Shown here piece by piece: positions 1 to 8,880 of a stretch of DNA of 64,000 nt; positions within the stretch are counted from its first letter, which is position 1, and each line of letters starts with the position of its first letter. The position numbers were made by a program, and so were the translations under genes. The notes under the pieces were generated by a model. That model was not told where the DNA came from, ran no database searches, and saw only the letters and a program-made list of their open reading frames with translations. Origin of the DNA: CBDFJH01 sp965198095 (GTDB taxonomy: Bacteria; Latescibacterota; UBA2968; GCA-2709665); contig OZ240239.1 in the NCBI GenBank assembly GCA_965198095.1, forward strand, positions 2,542,001-2,606,000, in the 5' to 3' direction.

Positions 1-213
1 AACGAGGAGGGAGGGATCCAATTCTGGGGCTCTTCCTTTATCGCGGATCCCCGCGGGGTCGTTTTGGCTGAGGCCTCCGGGTCTCGTGAGGAACTCCTTC
101 TGGGCGAAGTCGACCTTGCCAGGGGCGAAGAGGTGAGACGGGACTGGCCCTTCCTGAGGGACCGAAGAATCGACGCTTACGACGGGATCGACCAGCGCTG
201 TCTGGATCGGTGA
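1..213 (+). CDS. aguB: N-carbamoylputrescine amidase, C-terminal fragment
   Basis: Only the last 70 codons are inside the window; the gene enters from the left edge. The reading frame starting at base 1 encodes a nitrilase-superfamily C-terminus with the FWGSSFIADPRG block, then LLLGEVDLA and the terminal DWPFLRDRRIDAY block typical of AguB. The enzyme hydrolyses N-carbamoylputrescine to putrescine, ammonia and CO2. The stop codon TGA (211-213) overlaps the ATG of the agmatine deiminase gene by one base, so the two are translationally coupled and make up the two-step agmatine-to-putrescine route. The catalytic Glu-Lys-Cys triad lies upstream and cannot be checked here. Confidence 0.88.
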   Translation, partial: NEEGGIQFWGSSFIADPRGVVLAEASGSREELLLGEVDLARGEEVRRDWPFLRDRRIDAYDGIDQRCLDR

Positions 214-1304
214 TGCGGGAATCTTGCGGGGCGAACAGGCGGTCGAGCTTGAAGCCTGCGGAGCTCGGGTTTCATCTGCCTGCCGAATGGATGCCGCACG
301 AGGCAACGTGGGTCGCCTGGCCTCACAACGCCGGAGACTGGCCGGGCAAGCTGTCGCCGGTGAGATGGGCCTTCGCGGAGATGGTCCGGTGGATGGCGTT
401 GGGTGAGGAGGTTCGGATCCTCGTCAACTCCAAATCTCAGGAGATGCGCGCACGCCGGGTGCTCGCTCGCGCGGGTGTTCGCGAGTCTCGTATCCGGTTC
501 TTTGAAATTCCGACGGACAGGGCCTGGACGCGCGATTTTGGACCGATTTTTCTCCGAAAGGATCCGGGCGGAAAACTGTCTGTCGTTCGATTCAAGTTCA
601 ACGGGTGGGCCCGGTACGCGGGCTGGCGTCAGGACGATGCAGTCGCCGGACGGGTGGCGCGGAAGCTCGGCTTCCCGACGTTCTCCGCGACAAGAAACGG
701 GCCGCGGTTCGTGCTGGAGGGAGGAAGCCTGGATACGAACGGAGAGGGGCTCTTCCTGGCCTCTGAGCCCTGCCTGCTGGACTGCGGCGCGCAGGTCAGG
801 AATCCGGGCGCCGGGCGTGCAGAGGTCGAGGCCGTACTACGGGATTATCTCGGAGCGAATCGGGTGCTGTGGCTTGGAAGCGGGATCGAAGGAGACGACA
901 CGCGCGGCCACGTGGACAACTTTTGTCGGTTTGTCGGTCCGGGGCGGGTTGTGCTCTGTAGAGAAAGGCGAGCGAACGATCCGAACTATCGGGCGCTGGA
1001 AGAAAACCGGGAACGTCTCGAATGCGCGCGTCTGACCGGTGGCGCGATCCTGGATGTTGTTTCCATTCCGATGCCGGAGCCGCGCTACCTGGACGGTCGA
1101 CGCCTGCCGGCGAGCTACGCCAATTTCTACATCTCGAACGACACGGTCCTGGTGCCGACGTTCAACGATCCCAAGGACAGGACCGCGCTCGGAATCTTTT
1201 CAGATCTGTTCAGCGGCCGCGAAGTCGTGGGCGTACACGCGGGGGACCTGGTCTGGGGCCTCGGCGGCATCCACTGTTTGACGCGTGAACAGCCCGGAAA
1301 ATGA
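213..1304 (+). CDS. aguA: Agmatine deiminase
   Basis: A 363-residue protein of the Porphyromonas-type peptidyl-arginine deiminase / agmatine deiminase family, of usual length. It converts agmatine to N-carbamoylputrescine and ammonia in the cytoplasm. Visible hallmarks are the N-terminal MPHEATWVAWPH, TRDFGPIF near residue 105, the EGGSLDTNG block, GHVDNFCRF around residue 235, and the catalytic-cysteine motif GGIHCLTREQP at the C-terminus. The ATG at 213 overlaps the aguB stop (TGATG). A GTG at 210 is also in frame, but the coupling favours the ATG. With aguB it forms a putrescine-producing pair. Confidence 0.93.
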   Translation: MRESCGANRRSSLKPAELGFHLPAEWMPHEATWVAWPHNAGDWPGKLSPVRWAFAEMVRWMALGEEVRILVNSKSQEMRARRVLARAGVRESRIRFFEIPTDRAWTRDFGPIFLRKDPGGKLSVVRFKFNGWARYAGWRQDDAVAGRVARKLGFPTFSATRNGPRFVLEGGSLDTNGEGLFLASEPCLLDCGAQVRNPGAGRAEVEAVLRDYLGANRVLWLGSGIEGDDTRGHVDNFCRFVGPGRVVLCRERRANDPNYRALEENRERLECARLTGGAILDVVSIPMPEPRYLDGRRLPASYANFYISNDTVLVPTFNDPKDRTALGIFSDLFSGREVVGVHAGDLVWGLGGIHCLTREQPGK

Positions 1305-1419
1305 GGATCTGACGCCGGAGACAAAGCCGTGGCCATGCGAAAGTGGCCGAGGCCATTTCAGGAAACAGCCTTGATGGCAGTCTTCGCCGCACGGGCGAGA
1401 ACAGAAGCTTATTTTGCGA

Positions 1420-2631
1420 ATGTCCATGAGTGCATCATCGAATCCGGTTGTTCGTGGTGAGTGTCTGACCTGGAGATCGGTTGCGCGCGGCGTGCTGCTG
1501 GGCTGTCTGTTCGGCGCATCGAGTTGGGGTGAGGGGCGGGCGGCCCCCAGGCCCGAAGTCGCGCAGCTCCTGCAGCAGGTCTCCGCGGACGGTCTCGAAG
1601 CGACCGTCCGGAGGATGGTCGCATTCGAGACCCGGTTTGTGGGGTCGGATTCGAACAGGGCAGCGACACAGTGGCTGAGAGAGAAGATGGCGGGCCTGGG
1701 ATACACGGATGTCAGGTTGGACAGCTTCAAAGTGAACGTAAACCAGACCCCGTTCGGGAAGCCGTTCGTCTTCGACGATCTCACGCAGTGGAACGTCGTG
1801 GCGACGAAGCCGGGCGTGCTGCGCCCGAGCCGGCAGATCATCATCGGCGGCCACTTCGACTCGATCTCTCTGGACCGACGCCAGGAGGATCAGGATGTCG
1901 CGCCCGGCGCCGACGACAATGCCTCGGGCGTCGCCGCGGTGCTGGAGATCGCGCGGCTTCTTCGCGCCGTGGACCTGGACGCGACGCTCGTTTTCGCCTG
2001 CTTCGGCGCGGAGGAATTGGGGTTGATCGGGAGTCGACACTATGCCCGAGCTGCGCAAAGCCGCGACGACGACATTCGGCTCATGCTCCAGCTGGACGCC
2101 ATCGGATCCAGGTCTGCAACCTTTCCGGAGGCCTTCACGATAGACACGGCCAGCCGCTACCTTTCCGAGGGCGAGGCGGTCGCCGAGGCTGCCCGGGACT
2201 ACACCTCCATTCGCGCGCGCCGCAGGACGGGCGAAGGTCCGATGCCTTTTGCCCGCGGCTGTCGATGCTCCGACCATCAACCCTTCATCGACAACGACTT
2301 CCCGGGGATCGGCCTGTTTCAACACATTCAGAATCCTGCGCCGCACCTCAACATGAGCACCGATACGTTGGACCAGGTTGACCTCTCCTTTGTCGAGGCG
2401 GTCGCCAGCGTTGCGCTCGCCGCGGCCGTTGAGGTTGCCGGATTTCCGGCTCGCACGCCCGACTTCGACGGAAACGGGCACGTAGGGTTCACGGATTTTG
2501 TGGCATTTGCCGGCAGGTTCGATACCTTAGTCCAGAACGATGAAGAAGCAGGCTTCGATTTGGACAGGAACGGGTTCGTGGGATTCTCCGACTTTGTGCT
2601 GTTTGCGCTGAACTTCGATCGGAGATTTTAG
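1420..2631 (+). CDS. Secreted M28 family zinc aminopeptidase with C-terminal dockerin-like calcium loops
   Basis: A 403-residue protein. The N-terminus has a cationic/hydrophobic signal-like stretch (RGVLLGCLFGASSWG). The middle is an M28 peptidase with the expected two-zinc ligands: GGHFDS (His), GADDNASG (Asp), FGAEELGL (Glu-Glu), LDAIG and SDHQPF (His). The last 56 residues hold two copies of a DxDxNGxVGFxDFxxFA loop (DFDGNGHVGF and DLDRNGFVGF), an EF-hand/dockerin-type calcium motif often attached to secreted proteins of Planctomycetes, Latescibacterota and Poribacteria. ATG 1420 is chosen over an in-frame TTG at 1414; no convincing ribosome binding site decides it. It is probably exported and may be anchored through the repeats. 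Confidence 0.88.
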   Translation: MSMSASSNPVVRGECLTWRSVARGVLLGCLFGASSWGEGRAAPRPEVAQLLQQVSADGLEATVRRMVAFETRFVGSDSNRAATQWLREKMAGLGYTDVRLDSFKVNVNQTPFGKPFVFDDLTQWNVVATKPGVLRPSRQIIIGGHFDSISLDRRQEDQDVAPGADDNASGVAAVLEIARLLRAVDLDATLVFACFGAEELGLIGSRHYARAAQSRDDDIRLMLQLDAIGSRSATFPEAFTIDTASRYLSEGEAVAEAARDYTSIRARRRTGEGPMPFARGCRCSDHQPFIDNDFPGIGLFQHIQNPAPHLNMSTDTLDQVDLSFVEAVASVALAAAVEVAGFPARTPDFDGNGHVGFTDFVAFAGRFDTLVQNDEEAGFDLDRNGFVGFSDFVLFALNFDRRF

Positions 2632-2670
2632 CTGCCCAGATCGGGCGCGAATCGAAAGGAGGCTTGGAAA

Positions 2671-3987
2671 TTGAACGCACTGGCAAGATTCTTCCGGTTT
2701 CAGGAGTTGGGAACGAACTTTCGAATGGAAATCGTTGGCGGGCTTACGACGTTCGTGACCATGGCCTACATCGTGGCCGTGAATCCGGCCATTTTGTCTG
2801 ATGCGCTCGGGCAAGCGCTGTTTCCGGATCTGTTGTTCGCCACCTGCGTTTCGGCGGCCATCGCGACGTTGATCATGGGAGTCGGGGCCAACTACCCGTT
2901 CGCGCTTGCCCCCGGCATGGGATTGAACGCATTTTTCACCTACACGATCGTTCTGAGAAACGGGGTTCCGTGGGAACTCGCCCTGGGGATCGTGTTTGCC
3001 TCCGGCGTAATCTTCACGCTGCTCTCCCTCTTGCGGATCAGAGAGGTCATTATCAACGCCGTTCCGGGCGTGCTCAAACACGCGACAGCAGGCGGGATCG
3101 GGCTGTTCATCGCATTCATCGGATTGAAGAACGCCGGGATCGTCTCGGATGATCCGAACACGCTCCTCCGCTTGGGCGACGTGCGGAGTGCCTCGCCGGG
3201 GCTCGCTCTGCTGGGGATCTTGGGGATCGGCGCGCTGCTCGCCCGACGCGTTCGGGGATCTATCCTGATCGGCGTGGTTGGCATCGGCTTGCTGGGCATG
3301 GTCATCGGCGCGGCACCGTTTCCGGATCGTATCTTCAGCCTACCCAGCTGGCCGGAACGTCTGTTTGGGGTGGCGGCCTTGAATTTCACAGCCGCGTTCG
3401 ACGTCGCCTTGATAGGCTTCGTCTTCGCATTTCTGTTCGTGGATCTTTTTGACACCATGGGCACGCTCGTGGGGCTGTCGGAGCGGGCCGGCTACCTGGA
3501 TGCAGACGGGCGTCTGCCCAGGGCGAATCGCGCGCTTCTGGCAGATTCGTTCGGGACGATGCTGGGGGCCCTATTCGGAACTTCGACCGTTACCACCTAT
3601 ATCGAGAGCGGCGCCGGCACGTCGGCGGGTGCCCGGACCGGATTCGCCAGCGTCGTCACGGGACTGCTTTTTCTCCTGGGGTTGTTCATCATGCCGCTGG
3701 TCGAGTCGATCCCGACGTTCGCGACCGCGCCCGCACTCGTCGTGGTCGGCGTGTCGATGATGGCCTCCGTGCTACGAATCCGCTGGCGCGATGTTTCGGA
3801 AGCGCTCCCAGCCTTCCTGACGATCATTGTCATGCCCTTGACGTTCAGCATCGCCAACGGCGTGGCGCTCGGGTTGATCGCTTATCCGATCGTCAAGCGG
3901 TTGGGGGGGCGAGGCAAAGAAGTACATCTGCTCGTCGATCTGCTCGCGGTGGTGTTCATTGCGAGGTACCTCTTTATGGATTCGTGA
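2671..3987 (+). CDS. NCS2 family purine permease (AzgA-like)
   Basis: A 438-residue polytopic inner-membrane transporter of the nucleobase-cation symporter 2 family, AzgA subgroup, which imports adenine, guanine or hypoxanthine. Family signatures are TTFVTMAYIVAVNP near residue 30, the PFALAPGMGLNAFF block around residue 75, DLFDTMGTLVG near residue 260 and GTSTVTTYIESGAGTSAGARTG near residue 305. The start is TTG 2671, supported by an AAGGAGG ribosome binding site at 2657-2663 with usual spacing; no closer ATG fits the conserved N-terminus. Substrate choice among purines cannot be read from sequence. No purine riboswitch fits in the 39-bp upstream gap. Confidence 0.92.
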   Translation: MNALARFFRFQELGTNFRMEIVGGLTTFVTMAYIVAVNPAILSDALGQALFPDLLFATCVSAAIATLIMGVGANYPFALAPGMGLNAFFTYTIVLRNGVPWELALGIVFASGVIFTLLSLLRIREVIINAVPGVLKHATAGGIGLFIAFIGLKNAGIVSDDPNTLLRLGDVRSASPGLALLGILGIGALLARRVRGSILIGVVGIGLLGMVIGAAPFPDRIFSLPSWPERLFGVAALNFTAAFDVALIGFVFAFLFVDLFDTMGTLVGLSERAGYLDADGRLPRANRALLADSFGTMLGALFGTSTVTTYIESGAGTSAGARTGFASVVTGLLFLLGLFIMPLVESIPTFATAPALVVVGVSMMASVLRIRWRDVSEALPAFLTIIVMPLTFSIANGVALGLIAYPIVKRLGGRGKEVHLLVDLLAVVFIARYLFMDS

Positions 3988-4077
3988 GGTGGCCGGACCC
4001 CTGCGAGGCACAACAGGCGATTGTTGACGCGGTGGGGGTTGCGTTTTTGAGGTGGGGTCGGACGAGGGGATGGCCCC

Positions 4078-5760
4078 TCACTCCGGTTCTGCAATCCGGA
4101 TGTCGACTTCAAACAGACTCGCGGGGACCCAGATGCCCCACGTTTCAAGAACTTCGGGATGAATCTCGCCGATGATCCCGAGAACCTCACTGTTTTTGCA
4201 GATCTCTCCGGCGCGTCCGGGGAGGAAGGTCGGGTGGTCCGCAGGGGTGAGGGCGTAGTCGAAGCGGAAGTAGTAAGCGAGCGCCTCAAGAAAGCTCTGG
4301 ATGTCGGAGAGGTTCGCTTCCGCCCCTGCCTCCAGGGCCGCGAGGTGGACCCGGGTGACGACGCCGTAATCTTCTTCAGGAGCGATCAGGGCAACCTCAC
4401 CGACCTCGAAGATGCGATGCGGATAGATGGCGCGTCGGCTTGCGCGTTCCACCCGAAGCAGTCCCGGGAGGAGCGCGTTTCTTATTGCGCCGTAAGATGT
4501 TGAGACCGGATTTTTGATTTCCACGACCGCACTGCTCGGGTCCCGCAGCCTGGCGGTCAGGTCATCACGCGCGCTGAGGATTGGAAGAAAGAGTTCCTGG
4601 AAGCCGCAGCCGACCATGAGTTCCCGAATCCGGTCGGAAAGGTCTTCCTGGGGCGCAGCCTTTCCGACCGTGAAATCGTGCAGAGGCTCGGGCTCGATCG
4701 TGTCGTATCCGACGGCCACTGCGATGTCTTCGATCAGATCCACCGGGTGCAGAACGTCATCCCGGTAGGGGGCGGGCCGGGCCCGGATTGTGCTCCGCTC
4801 GACGACGACGTCGTGGTAGCCCATGGCATTCAGCGCCTGTTCAATCCGACTGGCGTCGAGCTTGGATCCCAGAACGTGCCGGACTTCTTCCAGGGCCACC
4901 CGGATCGGCTCAGTCAGGTCGACCGGGGTTTGGATCTCTCGTCCCCGGACCGTTTCGTACGGATAGATGACATTCACGGGGAGGACGGTTGCCCCTCGAT
5001 CGGCCATGTTGACGGCCATGATCGTGCAGCTCAGCAGGACGGCATCCAGCACGGTGCCGGTGGCTTCGCAAAACAGGGAGGAATCACCCGCCTGGACCCG
5101 TCCCAGGGTCTGGCTGTTGATGATGGGGGGCATGGAGAGGACCTCGCCCCTTTCGTCCCGCAGGATCGGAAACGTCTCGAAATCTGCAAGCAGGTGGGCG
5201 TAAGCCCTTCCCGTGGGGTGCTCCAGAAGGATTTGGCTCAAATCCATCTCCACGTCGGCTTCGAGGGGGATGAACCGAGTGGATCCGGGATCGACAGCTT
5301 CATAGTGCACGGGATAGACGATCTCCGAAGCATCGTAGATTCCGATGGCCACCGTCTGGCGGCCCCGGCCGTAGTTTTCCGTCAACCTTTCCTGCGCCTC
5401 GATGAGCTGCTCCAGCGCCACGCCGTCGATGTCGATGCCTTCGCAGGCGAAGGCGGCCACGTAGGGTCGGATCGGCTTGAGGCCGGCGTCGACCCGAACC
5501 TCACGCTCGGCGGCGGTCGCTCGAAAGAAGGGGTAGACTTCGTGACGTCCCGACCGGTGTCCGCGAAGCAGCCTGGCCAACCCTTCTGAAGACCAGAGGT
5601 CCGGGCGGTTGGTATCCTTGACCTGAATCCGGAGGCGGCCGCCTTCTTCTTCCGTCACCTCTGCCTTGGCGACCTCCAGCGCAGATTCAAGGGACTTCAG
5701 ATCGTAAATCTGTCCAGCGAGGGATTCCAGGTCTTGCTTGAAGATGCTGATCGTTGGCAT
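4078..5760 (-). CDS. pheT: Phenylalanyl-tRNA synthetase beta subunit, archaeal/spirochaetal short type
   Basis: A 560-residue beta subunit, far shorter than the roughly 800 residues of ordinary bacterial PheT. It begins MPTISIFKQDLESLAG, as archaeal PheT does, without the N-terminal EMAP/tRNA-binding domain. DTNRPDLWSSEGLARLLRG (near residue 50) and IKNPVSTSYGAIRNALLPG (near residue 420) are diagnostic of the archaeal/eukaryal B1-B5 architecture. No C-terminal ferredoxin-like anticodon-binding domain is present. The open frame continues upstream to 5973 but overlaps pheS there, so the start is set at the ATG at 5760, 32 bp after pheS. It pairs with PheS to charge tRNA-Phe. Confidence 0.93.
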   Translation of the reverse strand: MPTISIFKQDLESLAGQIYDLKSLESALEVAKAEVTEEEGGRLRIQVKDTNRPDLWSSEGLARLLRGHRSGRHEVYPFFRATAAEREVRVDAGLKPIRPYVAAFACEGIDIDGVALEQLIEAQERLTENYGRGRQTVAIGIYDASEIVYPVHYEAVDPGSTRFIPLEADVEMDLSQILLEHPTGRAYAHLLADFETFPILRDERGEVLSMPPIINSQTLGRVQAGDSSLFCEATGTVLDAVLLSCTIMAVNMADRGATVLPVNVIYPYETVRGREIQTPVDLTEPIRVALEEVRHVLGSKLDASRIEQALNAMGYHDVVVERSTIRARPAPYRDDVLHPVDLIEDIAVAVGYDTIEPEPLHDFTVGKAAPQEDLSDRIRELMVGCGFQELFLPILSARDDLTARLRDPSSAVVEIKNPVSTSYGAIRNALLPGLLRVERASRRAIYPHRIFEVGEVALIAPEEDYGVVTRVHLAALEAGAEANLSDIQSFLEALAYYFRFDYALTPADHPTFLPGRAGEICKNSEVLGIIGEIHPEVLETWGIWVPASLFEVDIRIAEPE

Positions 5761-5792
5761 GATACCTCTGCCTTTTCGCGGACGCCCGCGCG

Positions 5793-7358
5793 CTATCTCT
5801 CGTTTCGGACGAAGTCCAAATCGGTGCTGAAGAGGTCCCGAATGTCGTTGATTCCGAGGGCGACCATCGCCATTCGGTCCACGCCCAGGCCCCACGCGAT
5901 CACGGGAACGTCCACCCCGAGCGGTTGAGTGACCTCCGGACGAAACAGCCCGGCGCCGCCAAGCTCCACCCATCCGAGGGAAGGATGTTTGGCTTGAAGC
6001 TCCACGGAGGGTTCGGTGAAAGGAAAATAATCCGGGACGTACCGGACCTCTTCTGCCTGGGCGAGCTCGAGCGCGAACAGGTTCAACAGGCCCAGCAGAC
6101 CGCGGAAGTTGATCTTGGCGCCCAGCACGATGCCTTCGACCTGGATGAAGTCGGCGGCATGGGTCGCGTCGACGTCATCCGGCCTGAAACATCGGACAAT
6201 CGCGAAATACTTTCCCGGAATGTTGGGAGAAGAAGCGAGCGTGCGCGCGGAAAGCGCCGTTCCCTGCGTACGCAGGATGAGCCTGCGGGAGCGATCCGGA
6301 TCAAACGGGTACCGCCACCCTCGCGAGCCGGTTTTCCCACCGTTGGCATGCGTCTCCCCGACTTCCGTAAAGTAAGGTTCTTCACGGCGCTTGGAACGTT
6401 CGGGGTGCTTGACGTAGTATGCGTCGTGGATGTTTCTCGCGGCGTGAAACTGGGGCATGAAGAGGGCGTCCATGTTCCAGAATTCGGTCTCGACGAGTGG
6501 CCCCTTCATCTCCTCGAAACCGAGTGAGAGCAGATTTCGACGGACGTTGTCCAGGTAGGCTCTGTAGGCGTGCGCGCGCCCCACGAGAATTCGAGGCGGT
6601 CTGATGGAGAGGTCGTAGCGGCGAAACGAAAGATGCCTCCACGCCCCGTCCTTGAGCATTTCAGGGCGGAGCCGTGAGACTTCCTCACCGGTCAGATTGG
6701 CTTCGAGAAGCGCGGCCAGGGTCCGGCCGCCGGTCTGCGTGAGACGGTAGGATCTCTCGACGCGCGCCTCGACGCGCAGGGCGCCACTGGCTTTGCCCCT
6801 CTTCCGGGCGTGAGCCGCAATGTATGCCCGGGCGTCCTCGGAGAACGCACGGATGTCGACCCCGTCACCCGTCTTCTGAAGCCGTTCAAACAGTTCCGGC
6901 ATCAGGCGATCCCGGTAGAACGCAGCCTTTTCCTCGTCCGCAATCTGAATTGCCTCACCGTCCTGGCGAATCACGCCGCCCTTCTTGAGCGCGCCGAAGG
7001 CGCTCCCCCAGTCCCGTTTTTCGAAGCGGGTATCTTTCTGGAGGTCCTTGAGGGAAGGGAAGGGCGGCTTCCCGGCGCGCGCGAGGAGCGCAGATTCGGG
7101 CGTGGTCCCTCTCTCCGCATATTCGGCACCGACTTCGGTGAGCAGGACGGTGCTCAGCTGTCGCTCCGCGACCGTCTCGATCAGTCCTTTTGACAGCAGC
7201 CACTGGATGGCGCGACGTTGCTGAGCAGGTTCGAGATGCGTCGCATCCAACATTTCAGCGTCAGCGTAGACCGCGGTTTCCCGTCCCGAAAAGACGCGAA
7301 GCGTGCGGATCTCGAGCGGGTGCACGGAGGAAAGATCGTGATTTGCCTGCTGGGTCAC
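5793..7358 (-). CDS. pheS: Phenylalanyl-tRNA synthetase alpha subunit, archaeal type with N-terminal winged-helix domains
   Basis: A 521-residue catalytic subunit. Bacterial PheS is about 330-350 residues with a coiled-coil N-terminus. This one instead has about 200 N-terminal residues with winged-helix-like segments (QQRRAIQWLLSKGLIE, WGSAFGALKKGG), as in archaeal and eukaryotic PheS. The class II aminoacylation core follows: FEEMKGPLVETEFWNMDALF, QFHAARNIHD, motif 2 around CFRPDDVDATHAADFIQVEG, and motif 3 GLGVDRMAMVALG near the end. The start is GTG (7356-7358) with an AGGGAG ribosome binding site about 7 bases upstream. It lies behind a T-box leader and heads the pheS-pheT operon. Confidence 0.94.
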   Translation of the reverse strand: MTQQANHDLSSVHPLEIRTLRVFSGRETAVYADAEMLDATHLEPAQQRRAIQWLLSKGLIETVAERQLSTVLLTEVGAEYAERGTTPESALLARAGKPPFPSLKDLQKDTRFEKRDWGSAFGALKKGGVIRQDGEAIQIADEEKAAFYRDRLMPELFERLQKTGDGVDIRAFSEDARAYIAAHARKRGKASGALRVEARVERSYRLTQTGGRTLAALLEANLTGEEVSRLRPEMLKDGAWRHLSFRRYDLSIRPPRILVGRAHAYRAYLDNVRRNLLSLGFEEMKGPLVETEFWNMDALFMPQFHAARNIHDAYYVKHPERSKRREEPYFTEVGETHANGGKTGSRGWRYPFDPDRSRRLILRTQGTALSARTLASSPNIPGKYFAIVRCFRPDDVDATHAADFIQVEGIVLGAKINFRGLLGLLNLFALELAQAEEVRYVPDYFPFTEPSVELQAKHPSLGWVELGGAGLFRPEVTQPLGVDVPVIAWGLGVDRMAMVALGINDIRDLFSTDLDFVRNER

Positions 7359-7390
7359 GCGGGTCTCCCTGAAGATTTCCGACGAGTACA

Positions 7391-7668
7391 GAAACGCCCT
7401 CTCATCCTTTGGGGACGAAAGGGCCTGCTGCCTTCCGCGGTACCACCCTATTTGCGTCCGGACCGGACACCGCTTAGTGAGCAGCCATCACTGCCCCTCT
7501 TTTTGACGGCAAAGAGAAACCGGTGCAGCCTAATGCTCTCTCAAAGGAGAGGTTCGGCGTTGCAGCTCGGGAGGGAACTTCGACCGGCCGTGCCGCAGAG
7601 GCGTTCTCAACCCGGGGCGCCCCCTCTCTGTGAGGCCGGAATCGGTGGACTTTCCTCCGTCAAGGCTT
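7391..7668 (-). promoter_or_regulatory. T-box riboswitch leader of pheST
   Basis: On the minus strand the leader carries the T-box core AGGGTGGTACCGCGG at 7435-7449, the invariant sequence that pairs with the NCCA end of uncharged tRNA. It is followed by a 12-bp terminator-type hairpin with arms at 7413-7424 and 7396-7407 and a short TTT-containing tail. Upstream are an AGAGAG stem-I element (about 7625-7630) and a specifier-loop-like GAAGTTCCC segment. A UUC (Phe) triplet sits at 7575-7577, matching the downstream pheS. Uncharged tRNA-Phe should stabilise the antiterminator and allow read-through. The specifier assignment is inferred from position; the T-box core is unambiguous. Confidence 0.92.
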
Positions 7669-7674
7669 TGTTAA

Positions 7675-7703
7675 ACTATAAGTTACGATAGCATCCGTGT
7701 CAA
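7675..7703 (-). promoter_or_regulatory. Sigma-70-type promoter of the pheST T-box transcript
   Basis: On the minus strand: perfect -35 TTGACA (7698-7703), 17-bp spacer and -10 TATAGT (7675-7680). The predicted start is near 7668, giving a leader of about 310 nt before the pheS start codon. Confidence 0.85.
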
Positions 7704-7814
7704 GCGAAAAAACGAAAAGGAGCCTCGCCGTTTTCTCGACTCTCCGCAGTCACCGAGGCCGGCCCGGATCGCACGCAAACCGGGTGACGTGATCGATCGC
7801 CAGCCTCTCGCCCG

Positions 7815-8270
7815 CTACGCACCGTCGTCTGCCCTTCCGGACAGCATGCCATCCAAGGACCACCTTCCCGCCCCCTTCAGGATCAAGGCGCCAACGATCG
7901 CAAGCGCGAGGAGGTGGTACTCAAATCCCTCTCCCTCCTGATTCTTGAACCAGTTCATGAAGAAGCCGTGCGGGTAGTGGAGGGTTACGGCAACCAGCAT
8001 GACACATCCGATCCCGAACGCCGCTACTCGCGTAAGGAGTCCGAGAATGAGCCCCAGCGACCCGAAGAACTCCGCGGCGATGGCCAGAAACGCCAAAACG
8101 GCTGGAATGCCCAAGCCTTGCGTCAACGTATCCATCGTTCCGGAGAATCCACTGCCGCCGTACCAGCCCAGCATTTTCTGCGCGCCGTGGGCGAAGAAGA
8201 CGATTCCCAGGAGAACGCGGAGGATCAGGCTGGATATCTCATCGTCCGTCGAAATCAGCTTTTCGAACAT
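7815..8270 (-). CDS. DoxX family membrane protein
   Basis: A 151-residue protein with four hydrophobic segments and the DoxX signature: LILRVLLGIVFFAHGAQKML near residue 15, GIPAVLAFLAIAAEFFGSLGLILG near residue 55 and a final glycine-rich membrane helix. The family comprises small inner-membrane proteins linked to thiosulfate/quinone or sulfur-redox functions in a few cases, but most members are uncharacterised. It lies 30 bp after the cupin gene on the same strand and is probably co-transcribed with it. Confidence 0.85.
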   Translation of the reverse strand: MFEKLISTDDEISSLILRVLLGIVFFAHGAQKMLGWYGGSGFSGTMDTLTQGLGIPAVLAFLAIAAEFFGSLGLILGLLTRVAAFGIGCVMLVAVTLHYPHGFFMNWFKNQEGEGFEYHLLALAIVGALILKGAGRWSLDGMLSGRADDGA

Positions 8271-8300
8271 CGTTTGCTCCTTGAGTTCACCAGAGGTTGT

Positions 8301-8666
8301 CTACCGTTCTGAATCGACAGGAGGGACAAAGCGGTTGGCGAGCTCGGCATAGTCTTCTCGGACCGGCGTGAAGATGTCGAGGGCAACGACAGGACCGCCC
8401 ACGGCGGCGACGCCGTGAGGCACGTTCGGCGGGATGAGAAAGGCCTCGCCCTGTTTCAGAATCCGGGTCTCGTCTCCGATCGTGAACGCCATCCGGCCGC
8501 TCAAGACGATGCCTCCCTGCTCGTGCGGGTGATGGTGTGTGGGAACGATTGCGCCTTCGTCGATCTCGACGCGGGAGATCATCAGGTTTTGGCCGTAGGG
8601 CGCCCGGATGCGAACGCCCGGGGCGAGCTCGTTCGGGGGTACGTCCTCCCAATCGATGAATGCCAT
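8301..8666 (-). CDS. Small single-domain cupin protein
   Basis: A 121-residue conserved beta-barrel (RmlC-like cupin). Motif 1 is THHHPHEQGGIVLSG, with histidines and glutamate for one metal ion; motif 2 is IPPNVPHGVAAVGG. The ATG is at 8664-8666. Members of this size act as dioxygenases, isomerases or sensors, and the substrate cannot be inferred. It precedes the DoxX gene by 30 bp, suggesting a two-gene operon. Confidence 0.85.
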   Translation of the reverse strand: MAFIDWEDVPPNELAPGVRIRAPYGQNLMISRVEIDEGAIVPTHHHPHEQGGIVLSGRMAFTIGDETRILKQGEAFLIPPNVPHGVAAVGGPVVALDIFTPVREDYAELANRFVPPVDSER

Positions 8667-8880
8667 GGCGACCTCACGGAATGAGAATAAGAAAGACCTC
8701 GAAGGAGTGACCTGGGGAGAAACTGAACCCTGCTCTGAGCCGAGGCGGCTGAAGAAGCGCCGGTCTGGCCATTGTTCGCCCTTGGGAGATACGCACTGAC
8801 CTTGCCTTCCCGACCGTAAAGATAGGGTGGACGTTTTGCCGTGCGCAAGCGGATTCTGGCGCCCCGCGCGAGAGGAACGC

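Noticed and set aside
5761..5973. N-terminal extension of the pheT open frame
   Set aside because: It overlaps the end of pheS and lacks similarity to PheT; the conserved MPTI start is at 5760.
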